A DNA stretch of 64,000 nt. Source: DATAYA01 sp963754235 (GTDB lineage Bacteria; Pseudomonadota; Alphaproteobacteria; Acetobacterales; Acetobacteraceae). Positions within the stretch are counted from its first letter, which is position 1; every line of letters starts with the position of its first letter. Positions 45,309 to 53,677 of this stretch are shown here, in pieces. The translations under genes and the position numbers were made by a program. The notes below the pieces were generated by a model. That model ran no database searches. It worked only from the letters and a program-made list of their open reading frames with translations, and was not told the DNA's origin. The stretch spans positions 1 to 64,000 of the forward strand of contig CAVWFK010000024.1 of assembly GCA_963754235.1 (NCBI GenBank), read 5' to 3'.

Positions 45309-45397
45309 CGTCATGGTCGGCGAAGGCCGACCATCCACGTCTTTCGGTCGTGCCACATCGCGAAGTCGTGGATGGTCGGCCTTCGCCGACCATGACG
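45309..45397. repeat. long hairpin repeat, family B, copy 2
   Basis: Left arm begins CGTCATGGTCGGCGAAGGCC and right arm ends GGTCGGCCTTCGCCGACCAT followed by GACG; arms of about 31 bases are inverted, almost perfect. It splits the glycoconjugate cluster between the glycosidase-like gene and the PIG-L gene. Confidence 0.88.
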
Positions 45398-45448
45398 AGG
45401 TTCCGGCGCTGCCGGCGAGAGGCCGCACCACTGGGCGGTTCGCGTAAA

Positions 45449-46222
45449 ATGACCGACACGCTCGCCCGCCTGGCCGCCCGTGCGCCGATTGACGCGCCTG
45501 CAGTGCTGATCGCGGCACATCCGGATGACGAGACGATCGGTGCCGGCGCGTCGCTGCCGCTGTTCCGCCGGCTGCTGCTGGTCCATGTCACGGACGGCGC
45601 GCCGCGCAACGGCGCGGACGCGCGCGAGGCCGGGTTTGCGACCACGACGGACTATGCTGCCGCGCGCCGGCGCGAGTTGGCGGCGGCGCTCGCCGCCGGC
45701 GGCAGCGATCCCGCGCTCGCCGAGCTGCACGCGCCGGACCAGGAAGCGGCGCTGGCGATGGGCGAGCTCGCGACCTTGCTGACTGAGTTGATGCGTCAGC
45801 ACCAGGCTGCGGTGGTGATCGCGCACCCCTACGAGGGCGGGCATCCCGACCACGACGCCGCGGCACTGATCACGCATCTCGCCGCCGCGCGCGCGGGTGC
45901 GGCGGAGATCATCGAGATGACCTCGTACCATCGCGTCGCGGATGGGTCGGTCGTAACCGGACGGTTCTTGCCGAACGGCGCGCCACCCACGGTGGTGGCA
46001 CTTACGCCGGACGAACAGCGCCGCAAGCGGGCGATGATCGACGCCTTCGCGAGCCAGGCCCACATACTGGCGGGATTCGGGACCACAGAGGAGCGTTTCC
46101 GGCCGGCGCCGCGTTACGATTTCACGGCACCGCCGCATCCGGGTCCGTTGCACTACGAAGGGCATGATTGGGGCATGAATCTCCCGCGATGGCAGGCACT
46201 GGCGGCGGCAGCACTCGGCTGA
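45449..46222 (+). CDS. PIG-L family deacetylase
   Basis: 257 residues of the LmbE/PIG-L fold; zinc-dependent removal of acetyl groups from N-acetylglucosamine-type substrates. Zinc ligands: VLIAAHPDDETIGAGASLPL (AHPDDE) and the distal His in AHPYEGGHPDHDAAALITHL. The ATG at 45449 is right after the family B repeat. The C-terminus (HYEGHDWGMNLPRWQALAAA) is typical of the subgroup found with TIGR04290 methyltransferases. TGATG overlap with the following glycosyltransferase gene implies coupled translation. Confidence 0.92.
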   Translation: MTDTLARLAARAPIDAPAVLIAAHPDDETIGAGASLPLFRRLLLVHVTDGAPRNGADAREAGFATTTDYAAARRRELAAALAAGGSDPALAELHAPDQEAALAMGELATLLTELMRQHQAAVVIAHPYEGGHPDHDAAALITHLAAARAGAAEIIEMTSYHRVADGSVVTGRFLPNGAPPTVVALTPDEQRRKRAMIDAFASQAHILAGFGTTEERFRPAPRYDFTAPPHPGPLHYEGHDWGMNLPRWQALAAAALG

Positions 46223-47277
46223 TGGCGGGATCGCCCACGCGACGCCTCGCCATTCTCAGCCTCGGCTACGCCCTCGCCCCCGTCGGCCCCGACGCGGTGG
46301 GCGGCGCCGAGCAAATGCTGACCGCCCTCGATCGTGCGCTGATCGGCCTTGGCCACCGCTCGCTGGTGGTCGCACCCGCCGGCTCACGGGTTGCGGGCGA
46401 GCTGGTGGCGACCCCGAAGCTGCCGGCGACGATCGACGACGCGGCGCGCGCGGCGGCCGAGCACGCGGCGCGGCGGGCGGTGATGCAGACGCTGCGGCGG
46501 CGGCCGATCGACCTGATCCACTGCCACGGGCTCGACTTTGCGCAGACGCTGCCGCAATCCGGCCCGCCGGCGCTGGTTACGCTGCACCTGCCGCCCGAAT
46601 GGTATCCGCCCGATGCCTTGCGGCCGAACCGGCCGAACACCTGGCTCAACCCGGTCTCGGCGACACAGGCCGCCGCCTGCCCGCCTGGGCCGGCGCTGCT
46701 CGACCCGGTGCCCAATGGCGTGCCGGTGGAGGCGCTCGGCCGCGCCCGCCACGCGCGCCGCTCGTTCGCACTGATGCTCGGCCGCATCTGCCCAGAGAAG
46801 GGCCAGCATCTGGCACTCGACGCCGCCCGCCGCGCCGACATCCCGCTGCTGATCGTGGGCGCGACCTTCCCCTATCCCGATCACGTCGCCTATTGGCAAC
46901 GGGAGGTGCAGCCGCGCCTCGGAGCGCGCCACCGGCATCTCGGCCCGGTCGGCTTCGCCCGCAAGCGGCGGCTGCTGTCGGCCGCGCGCTGTCTGCTGGT
47001 GCCGAGCCTGGCATCAGAGACCAGTTCTCTGGTGGCGATGGAGGCGCTCGCCTGCGGCACGCCGGTGATCGCCTATCCGGCCGGCGCCCTCGCCGAGATC
47101 GTCGAGCACGGTCGTACCGGCTTTCTGGTCGAGAACGCTGACGAAATGGCCGATGCGATCGGGCGGGCGGGCGCGATCGACCGGGAGACCTGCCGACGCG
47201 CCGCCCGCGCGCGGTTCCCGCTCACGCGCACGGTCGAGACCTATCTGGGGTTGTATCGCCGGCTTGCCCGGCCGTGA
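46222..47277 (+). CDS. glycosyltransferase family 4
   Basis: 351 residues. N-terminal acceptor domain: LAILSLGYALAPVGPDAVGG then AEQMLTALDRALIGLGHRSL. C-terminal donor domain: SFALMLGRICPEKGQHLALD, then VPSLASETSSLVAMEALACG (E-x7-E-like) and TPVIAYPAGALAEIVEHGRT. Typical GT-B retaining enzyme; sugar unknown. Start ATG overlaps the deacetylase stop (TGATG), and its stop overlaps the GNAT gene start (GTGA). Confidence 0.9.
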   Translation: MAGSPTRRLAILSLGYALAPVGPDAVGGAEQMLTALDRALIGLGHRSLVVAPAGSRVAGELVATPKLPATIDDAARAAAEHAARRAVMQTLRRRPIDLIHCHGLDFAQTLPQSGPPALVTLHLPPEWYPPDALRPNRPNTWLNPVSATQAAACPPGPALLDPVPNGVPVEALGRARHARRSFALMLGRICPEKGQHLALDAARRADIPLLIVGATFPYPDHVAYWQREVQPRLGARHRHLGPVGFARKRRLLSAARCLLVPSLASETSSLVAMEALACGTPVIAYPAGALAEIVEHGRTGFLVENADEMADAIGRAGAIDRETCRRAARARFPLTRTVETYLGLYRRLARP

Positions 47278-48239
47278 CCACGCTCGCGGCCGAGCTGGTG
47301 GCCGATGACGAAGCGCTGTGGGCGCTCGGTCCGGAGTGGCGGGGATTGTGGCGGCGGGCCGCCGGATCGGCGTTCCAGTCGCCCGACTGGCTGCTGCCCT
47401 GGTGGCGGCAGTTCGGCACCGCGGCGCCGCGATGCGCCACGCTGCGCGGCGCCGACGACGCCCTGCTCGGCGTGCTGCCGCTCTATCGGCTGGACGGACG
47501 ATTGCTGCCGATCGGTGCCGGCCCCACCGATCAGTCCGACGCGCTGCTCGCCGCCGAGGCGCCGCCCGACGCCGCCGCTTCCCTGCTTCGCACGGCGCTG
47601 CACGGCGCCGAGCTTTGCGACCTGACCGAGCTGCCGTCTCGTGCCGCTCTGCTCGCCGCCGCGGCGCCGCCCGGCTGGGTCGCCGAGGACGTCGCCGCCT
47701 CACCCTGCCCGGTGCTGGCGCTGGGCCGCAGCCTGGAGGTGAGCGTGCCGGCTCGGCAGCGGCGCAAGCTGCGGATGGCCCGCCATCGTGCCGACCGCGC
47801 CGGCCCGCGGCACGCGGTTCGGCTGCCGCCCGAGGCCGGGCTTGCCGCCCTCGCTCGCCTGCACGGCGCGCGCTGGCAGGCACGCGGCCAGCCGGACGGG
47901 GTGCTGGCCGATCCACGCATGACGGCATTCCTCGCCGAGGCGGTGCCGGCGCTGGCCGCCTCGGGTGCGGCGTGCGTCGATGCGCTGCACCTGGGCGGTG
48001 CGTGCGCCGCCGTGGCCCTCGTGCTGCGCGCGCCGGGACGATGGCTGCTCTATCTCGGCGGCTTCGACCCGGCGCGCCGCTTCGAAAGCCCCGGCACGCT
48101 GCTGATCGGCCATCTGATCGAGCAGGCGATCGCGGCGTGCGTGCGTGAAATCGATTTTTTGCGCGGCGCGGAGGCCTACAAATACGCCTGGGGAGCGCGG
48201 GACCAATGCAACACGACGCGCCGCCTGCGCCGGGTCTGA
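47274..48239 (+). CDS. GNAT (BioF2/CelD-like) acyltransferase
   Basis: 321 residues. FQSPDWLLPWWRQFGTAAPR and the later RRKLRMARHRADRAG, then LGGACAAVALVLRAPGRWLL and FLRGAEAYKYAWGARDQCNT are the hallmarks of the FemX/BioF2/CelD-like GNAT group, which move acyl or aminoacyl groups. It could acylate the amine uncovered by the PIG-L enzyme. Start GTG 47274 overlaps the GT stop; its stop overlaps the following methyltransferase. Confidence 0.85.
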   Translation: MTTLAAELVADDEALWALGPEWRGLWRRAAGSAFQSPDWLLPWWRQFGTAAPRCATLRGADDALLGVLPLYRLDGRLLPIGAGPTDQSDALLAAEAPPDAAASLLRTALHGAELCDLTELPSRAALLAAAAPPGWVAEDVAASPCPVLALGRSLEVSVPARQRRKLRMARHRADRAGPRHAVRLPPEAGLAALARLHGARWQARGQPDGVLADPRMTAFLAEAVPALAASGAACVDALHLGGACAAVALVLRAPGRWLLYLGGFDPARRFESPGTLLIGHLIEQAIAACVREIDFLRGAEAYKYAWGARDQCNTTRRLRRV

Positions 48240-49042
48240 CCGACCCGCTGGCACTCTGCCGCGCTGGCGCAATCTCGCCGGAGGTCGCACTGGCGCGGCT
48301 GCTGTTCTCCGGCGTGTCGCCGGCGCAGGTCGCTGGGCGGCTGCGCGCGGGCGACGACGCGATCCGCGCTCTGCTCGATCGCGAGGGGCTGGACGCGGTG
48401 GCCGCGATGTTTTCCGAGATCGATCACCAAGCGCCGCATGACGTGGCCGCTATGCGAGCGATGTTCGATGCCGCAGTTGCGCGGGCGCCGGAGGCGAGCG
48501 TCGCGGCGTTCTCGCTCGGCGATCCCGCGATCCTGGCGCGCGCCACCGCCGAGCTGGTTGCGTGGCTGCAAGCGGAGGCGCTGCTCGGGCCGGGGTTCGA
48601 CGTGCTCGATCTCGGCTGCGGCATCGGCCGCGTCGCCGCCGCGATCGCGCCCCGCGTGCGCTCTGTGCTGGCGCTCGACGTGTCGCCGGCGATGATCGCC
48701 GAAGCGCGCCGGCGCCACGAGAATGTGCCGGGCCTGCGCTTCGCGATCACCTCCGGCACCGATCTCGGCTGGCTGCCCGGCGGGGCCTTCGACCTGGTCC
48801 TCGCGGTGGACAGTTTTCCGTATCTGGTGCAGGCGGGCGTTGCGGAGCGCCACGTCGCCGATGCCGCGCACCTGCTGCGCCCGGGCGGGACGCTCGCGAT
48901 CCTCAATCTTTCCTATCGCGACGGCGAGGCCGATCGCGCCGACGCGCGGCGCTGGGCGGCGGAGTACGGGCTCGCGTTGCGTCGCGAGGGCGATCGCTGC
49001 TTCGCGCTATGGGACGGGGTCGCCTTCACGTCCCGACGCTGA
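48206..49042 (+). CDS. class I SAM-dependent methyltransferase
   Basis: 278 residues. An N-terminal helical region of about 110 residues (HDAPPAPGLTDPLALCRAGA) precedes the Rossmann domain: motif I FDVLDLGCGIGRVAAAIAPR, motif II LALDVSPAMIAEARRRHENV, motif IV FDLVLAVDSFPYLV. Starts 34 bases inside the GNAT gene. Last gene of the cluster; it converges with the minus-strand tracrRNA terminator at 49076. Substrate unknown, probably the same glycoconjugate. Confidence 0.87.
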   Translation: MQHDAPPAPGLTDPLALCRAGAISPEVALARLLFSGVSPAQVAGRLRAGDDAIRALLDREGLDAVAAMFSEIDHQAPHDVAAMRAMFDAAVARAPEASVAAFSLGDPAILARATAELVAWLQAEALLGPGFDVLDLGCGIGRVAAAIAPRVRSVLALDVSPAMIAEARRRHENVPGLRFAITSGTDLGWLPGGAFDLVLAVDSFPYLVQAGVAERHVADAAHLLRPGGTLAILNLSYRDGEADRADARRWAAEYGLALRREGDRCFALWDGVAFTSRR

Positions 49043-49072
49043 GCCGCGGCGGCAGGCTCCCTGACAGAAATG

Positions 49073-49097
49073 CAAAACCCCCGCATCAGCGGGGGTT
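49073..49097 (-). terminator. Rho-independent terminator of the tracrRNA
   Basis: Minus strand: AACCCCCGC, loop TGAT, GCGGGGGTT followed by TTGCATTTC. The T-rich side is on the minus strand, so it ends the tracrRNA, not the plus-strand methyltransferase transcript. Confidence 0.85.
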
Positions 49098-49187
49098 CTG
49101 GGGCGAGTGTCCGCGGGATGCCCAGCCCGCACCTGAGTGGACGTACGTTTTGCTTGCGGCAAGCGTCCGCACCACGCATCGCTACAC
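49073..49187 (-). ncRNA. candidate tracrRNA of the type II-C locus
   Basis: On the minus strand the RNA starts near 49187 with an anti-repeat (49152-49186). Its reverse complement contains GCTTGCGGC and CGCATCGCTACAC, both identical to blocks of the CRISPR repeat read on the minus strand, separated by a bulged region. Downstream lies a hairpin (GCGGG at 49113-49117 pairing with CCCGC at 49126-49130, extended by GTCC/GGAC), then a terminator stem. This is the layout of type II tracrRNAs: anti-repeat, nexus-like hairpin, terminator. It would guide RNase III processing and Cas9 binding. Length about 115 nt. Confidence 0.88.
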
Positions 49188-49193
49188 AATCGT

Positions 49194-49221
49194 ATGATAT
49201 CGTTCTATAACAATTCCGCAA
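49194..49221 (-). promoter_or_regulatory. candidate tracrRNA promoter
   Basis: Minus strand: -35 TTGCGG (49221-49216), 16 bases, -10 TATCAT (49199-49194). Transcription would start near 49187, exactly where the anti-repeat begins. The same -35 and spacing occur in every CRISPR repeat. It lies within the AT-rich leader of cas9, so promoters for both strands share this region. Confidence 0.6.
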
Positions 49222-49235
49222 GGGGAAATTATGCC

Positions 49236-52200
49236 ATGCAGACGATTTGGGGTTTGGACCTTGGCGTGACGTCGGTGGGCTTCGCCGTGCTGAAATGGGA
49301 CGAGTGGGCCAGCGCCGAGGGCAGCGGGGAAATCGTGCGGCTCGGGGTGCGCATTTTCCCGGAGTGTCGGGAGGAAAAGGACCTGAGCCCAAAGAATGCG
49401 GTGCGTCGGCAGGCACGGCTGACGCGCCGGCAGGTTCGCAGGCGACGCTGGCGACGAGTGCATCTGCGGGCGCTGCTGGCCGAAGCCGGGCTTCTGCCAT
49501 CGCCCGACGCCAAGCCCCTGGCAAACCAAGACCCGTACGTGCTGCGCGCGCGCGGACTGACGGGAGCGCTCGAATTGCACGAATTGGGCTGGGCGCTGTT
49601 CCACCTACTCAAGCGCCGCGGCTTCCAAGGCAGCCGCAAGCGGCCTGACACAAGGAAGGACGCTGCGGCCAAGGCGGACGAGGAGGCCGAAGGCAGGGCG
49701 CTCGCCCTGTCAGCGAAGCTCAACGGCGGTCGATTGAGCGAATACCTGGCCGGGATCGAAACCACGATTGAGACGCCCGCGCGCCGGCGCGGTGTGGGGC
49801 AGACCCGGCCAATGGTTCAGGACGAGTTGGAAGCGCAGTGGGCCGTCCAGCGTCGGCACCATCCTGAGCGGCTGACCAACGAGTTGCGCGAGCGAATCGA
49901 TTACGTGGCGCTGCGCCAGCGACCCACCTTCTTCCGCCGCCGCACCTTCGGCCAATGCGATCTGGAGCCCGGTGCGCCGCGCGCACTCAAGGCGGAGTGG
50001 ATAGCCCAGCATTTCGAGACGCTGCAGCTGGTGAACGCGCTGCGGCTGGAGGGTGGTAACCAACGCGGCCTGGACGCGGCGGAGCGCGCGCAGGCGGTCG
50101 CCTACCTGGAGAGCACGTCAAAGCCGACATGGCCGGCCCTGCGGCAGGCCGTTGGCCTGTCTCGGCTGGACCGGTTCACGCATGAGCGCGGCAAGAAGGA
50201 GTCGGTGCGCGGCAACGCGACCGAGGCGGCGCTACGCCGCGCACTGGGACCGCAATTCGGGGAGATGCCGGCGGCCAATGCCATCCGCACGGCGATGGGC
50301 GAGGCATGGCATCGGGTTGCGTACCGCCCGGTGAACGGCGGGGCGATCCTGGAGATACGCGATGCGAAAGGCATTGAGGCTGAGCGCGTCCGATTGGCTG
50401 CGCGTGCCGAGGCCGAATTGGGTCTCTCGCCCGCGCAGGCCGCGTCCCTTGCCAAGCTCGATCTGCCGGACGGCACCGGGCGGCACAGCCTGGCGGCGAT
50501 GCGGCGGCTGGTGCCGCGCCTGGAAGCCGGCGAGCCCTACATGACCGCGGTGCGCGGCGAATACGGAGAGCGTGAGAGAGGCCCGCCGGTGGATCAGTTG
50601 CCGGGGCCGAACGAGTTCGAGGTGCGAAGGATCAAGGACCCGTTCGTGAAGCGCCGGATGCAGGCGTTGCTGGCTGGAGTTCGCAATCCCACCGTGCTGC
50701 GCACGCTAGGCGAGTTGCAGAAGGTAGCCGATACGCTGCTGCGCGCGTACGGCCGACCGGACTTGATCCGACTGGAAATGGCGCGCGACCTGAAGCGGTC
50801 GGCCGAGGAGCGGCGCAAAACCGACGGCGAGCAGTGGCGGCGCGAGAAGGCAAGGACCTCGGCACGTGGCAAACTGCGTGAGATGGGCAAATCGGCGGAC
50901 GGCCGCGAAGGCGCGGAAACGTGTCGCGCCTGCTGCTGTGGCAGGAACAGGGCGGCCGCAGCCCATATTCTGGCGAGCACATGTCTTGCGCGGACGCACT
51001 GAGCGCCCACGCGACCGAGATCGACCACATCTTTCCCGCCAGCCGCAGCTTCGATGACTCGCAGGCCAATAAGGTGCTGTGCTTCGTGCGGGAGAACCGC
51101 GACAAAGAAAACCGCACGCCCTTCGAATGGATGAGCGGACAAGAGGACCGCTGGCAGCACCTCACGGGAACCGTCTGGCCGGATATGGTGACGTCGGCAC
51201 ATTGGCCGGACTCGAAGCGCCGTCGCTGCATGAAGGCACAGCTCGAACGGGCGGACGACGAGAGCTTCACGCACCGACAGTTGACCGATACCAGCTTCAT
51301 CGCCCGCGCCGCGCGCGGCTATTTGGGTTTGCTGTTTGGTGGCGGACAGGCCGGCGTGAACGCGGTGCAGGTTGTGCCGGGCCGCGCCACGGCACAGCTT
51401 CGCGGAGTTCTGGGGCCTCGGGCTTGGCCGGCTGCTGCATGGCGACGTGGAAGACGCGCCAAAGGCGCGCGACGATCACCGTCATCACGCCGTGGCGCCC
51501 TGACGGTGGCACTGATCGGGCCGGGCGCGGTGCAGCAATTGTCGCGCTGGTGGCAGGTGCGGGAGACCGTGCACACGCGACCTTCCTTCGCGGCACCTTG
51601 GCCTGATTTCCGCGATGCGGCGAGAGCGGCGGTGGAGGCGATTGTGGTCAGTCACCGCGTGCAGGCGAAGCTGTCTGGGCCATTGCACGAAGAAACACGC
51701 CTGGGTGACACCGGTGAGATGCGCGGTGGGGCCCGGCTGTTCGTCAAACGCAAGCCGGTGGCCGGGTTGACGCTGGGTGACGTGAAAGCCATCCGCGATC
51801 CGGCGGTGCGGGGCACCATCGAGGTGGCGATTGCGGCAGTGGGCGGCGATCTGAAGAAGGTGCTGGCGGCCGAGATCCGGCTGCCGCGCAAGGACGGATC
51901 GCCTGGCCCGGTGATTCGCCGTGTGCGACTCCTAATGCCGCTAAGGGGCGGTGCGGTGATGTCGCTGCACCCGATCAAGAATATCCATGCTGAGTTTGGA
52001 AAGGACACCAACGACCATATCGCGATTTACTGCGATGGAGAGGCGGTGCGCTTTTTGGTAACGAGGCGGCGCGAGGCGATGCTGCGGGCGTGGCGCGGCG
52101 AGCCGGTGGTTCTTGGGCATCACCCCGAGGGTGGGCGTCTCGTCATGGCCCTGCATCCAGGCGATGTCTTGCATCGGCAAACGGGCGACCAGGACGAGTA

Positions 52201-52366
52201 TCGTCTGGTTCGCAAGTTCTACGGTGCCGGCCCAATTTTCTTCAAGCCACTCACGATGGCAGTCGAGCCAGAGACGCAGGATTCGAGGACGCCGCCGACC
52301 TGGGTTCGCGAGGGCTGGCGGAAGGTGGCGATCGACCCGATTGGCCGCGTAAGGCCGGCAAAATGA
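49236..52366 (+). pseudogene. cas9: Cas9 endonuclease, type II-C, three single-base indels
   Basis: Reconstructed protein about 1043 residues, the short II-C size. RuvC-I: TIWGLDLGVTSVGFAVL (catalytic Asp 7). Bridge helix about 50-80: RRQARLTRRQVRRRRWRRVH. RuvC-II: LIRLEMARDLKRS near 510. HNH near 595: ATEIDHIFPASRSFDDSQAN. RuvC-III: HRHHAVDALTVAL near 750, seen only after repair. The indels are a missing base near 50915, an extra G near 51403, and a missing A between 51495 and 51496 (GTGGCGCC for GTGGACGCC). ATG 49236 follows AAGGGGAAA. As written, translation stops at 51002 before HNH. May be decay or sequencing error. No Csn2 or Cas4 present. Confidence 0.95.
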
Positions 52367-53304
52367 CGTGGCGGACGGTCGAGATCGCGTCCCCGGCTCG
52401 GCTGTCGCTTCGGCATCGCCAGCTCGTGATCGCGCGTGATGACGGCAGCGCGCCCGCCGTGCCGGTTGAGGATCTCGGGCTGTTGGTCGTGGACAACCCG
52501 CAAGTCACCTACACCCATGCGCTTCTGACGGCGCTGGCCGAGGGCAAAGTGGCAACCATCACCTGCGGCGGCGACCACCTGCCTGCCGGCGTGCTGCTTC
52601 CGTACGCGGCGAATGCGGTCGCGGGCGAGCGGTTGCGAGCGCAGCTCGCCTGTCCGCGGCCGCTGACGAAGCGGCTGTGGCAGGCGATCGTGGCCTGCAA
52701 GCTGCGCCGCCAAGCCGATCTGCTGATGCAGGTGACCGGCCAGGATGCAGGGCTGCGCGCGATGGCCGCGCGCGTGCGGTCGGGGGATCCGGAGAACCTG
52801 GAGGCGCAGGGCGCGCAGCGCTACTGGCCACGCCTGCTCGGGATGGGTTTCCGGCGCGATCGCGGCGGGGCTGCCCCTAACCCGCTGCTCGACTATGGCT
52901 ATGCCGTGCTCCGCGCCGCGACCGGACGTGCTGTGGTGAGGGCGGGGCTGCTGGCTGGCGTCGGGCTGTTTCATTCCAATCGCGGCGATGCCTTTGCCCT
53001 GGCGAGCGATCTCATGGAGCCGTTCCGGCCGTTTGTGGATGGGGTCGCTTGGGAATTGTGGCACGCGGGCATGGCGGACGGCGCACTGGACCGCGCGCGT
53101 AAGGCGCACTTGCTAGGGGTGGTGAACCTGGGGGTGACCCTGGATAGGCAGACGATGCCGCTGTCACTGGCGTTGCAGCGGGCGGCTGCATCGTTGGTGG
53201 AGAGCTTTGAGCAGCGCCGGTGTCTGCTGCGGCTGCCCGAGGGTTCCGCGGGTCTGCCGCCGGCGGAGGAAGAGGAGGATGCGACCACGGCCCCCGCTGC
53301 TTGA
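52363..53304 (+). CDS. cas1: CRISPR integrase subunit Cas1
   Basis: 313 residues; with Cas2 it inserts new spacers. Metal-binding residues are present: Glu in ENLEAQGAQRYWPRLLG (about 145), His in GLFHSNRGDAFALASD (about 205) and the acidic DLMEPFRPFVDG (about 220). The start LSLRHRQLVIARDDG is typical of type II Cas1. The ATG overlaps the cas9 stop (ATGA), and the 3' end overlaps cas2. The frame is intact, unlike cas9. Confidence 0.96.
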   Translation: MTWRTVEIASPARLSLRHRQLVIARDDGSAPAVPVEDLGLLVVDNPQVTYTHALLTALAEGKVATITCGGDHLPAGVLLPYAANAVAGERLRAQLACPRPLTKRLWQAIVACKLRRQADLLMQVTGQDAGLRAMAARVRSGDPENLEAQGAQRYWPRLLGMGFRRDRGGAAPNPLLDYGYAVLRAATGRAVVRAGLLAGVGLFHSNRGDAFALASDLMEPFRPFVDGVAWELWHAGMADGALDRARKAHLLGVVNLGVTLDRQTMPLSLALQRAAASLVESFEQRRCLLRLPEGSAGLPPAEEEEDATTAPAA

Positions 53305-53629
53305 CCCGATCGCATGGCGCAGTATGTGGGTGTTCGCGCTGTTCGATCTGCCTGTCGAAACCAAGGTGCAGCGCCGAGCCTATGCCCGGTTCCGCAAAAA
53401 TCTTCTGGACGACGGGTTCGGCATGATGCAGTTCAGCGTTTATTTCCGGCACTGTGCGAACCGGGAGAATGCCGAAGCGCATACGCGCCGCATGGGCGCG
53501 CGGGTGCCGGCCGAGGGCGAGGTACGGTTTCTTACGGTAACGGACGCCCAGTTCGCGCGGATTGAAGTGTATGCGGGAAAACGGCGGAAATCCCCCGAGC
53601 AACCCCCGGCACAGCTGGAGTTTTTCTGA
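53279..53629 (+). CDS. cas2: CRISPR integrase subunit Cas2
   Basis: 116 residues; a structural dimer in the Cas1-Cas2 complex. Seen: WVFALFDLPVETKVQRRAYA (beta-strand with conserved Asp), FRKNLLDDGFGMMQFSVYFR, and VRFLTVTDAQFARIEVYAGK. Start ATG 53279 lies inside cas1 behind GGAGGAAGAGG; an alternative ATG at 53324 would begin at the conserved strand. Intact. Ends 48 bases before the first repeat. Confidence 0.94.
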   Translation: MRPRPPLLDPIAWRSMWVFALFDLPVETKVQRRAYARFRKNLLDDGFGMMQFSVYFRHCANRENAEAHTRRMGARVPAEGEVRFLTVTDAQFARIEVYAGKRRKSPEQPPAQLEFF

Positions 53630-53677
53630 GCTGGCCGGGGGATTTTTCCCGTGGTAACAAAGCCTAAGCAAGGAGCT

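Noticed and set aside
49076..49097. Terminator of the plus-strand methyltransferase gene
   Set aside because: On the plus strand the stem is followed by CTGGGG, not a T run; the T run is on the minus strand.
49140..49235. crRNA transcription on the plus strand with a plus-strand tracrRNA
   Set aside because: The terminator, hairpin and promoter next to the anti-repeat are all oriented on the minus strand; a plus-strand tracrRNA would run into cas9 with no terminator.
53630..53677. Classical CRISPR leader promoter between cas2 and repeat 1
   Set aside because: Only 48 bases, no sigma-70-like hexamers reading into the array; the tracrRNA orientation indicates transcription from the other side.
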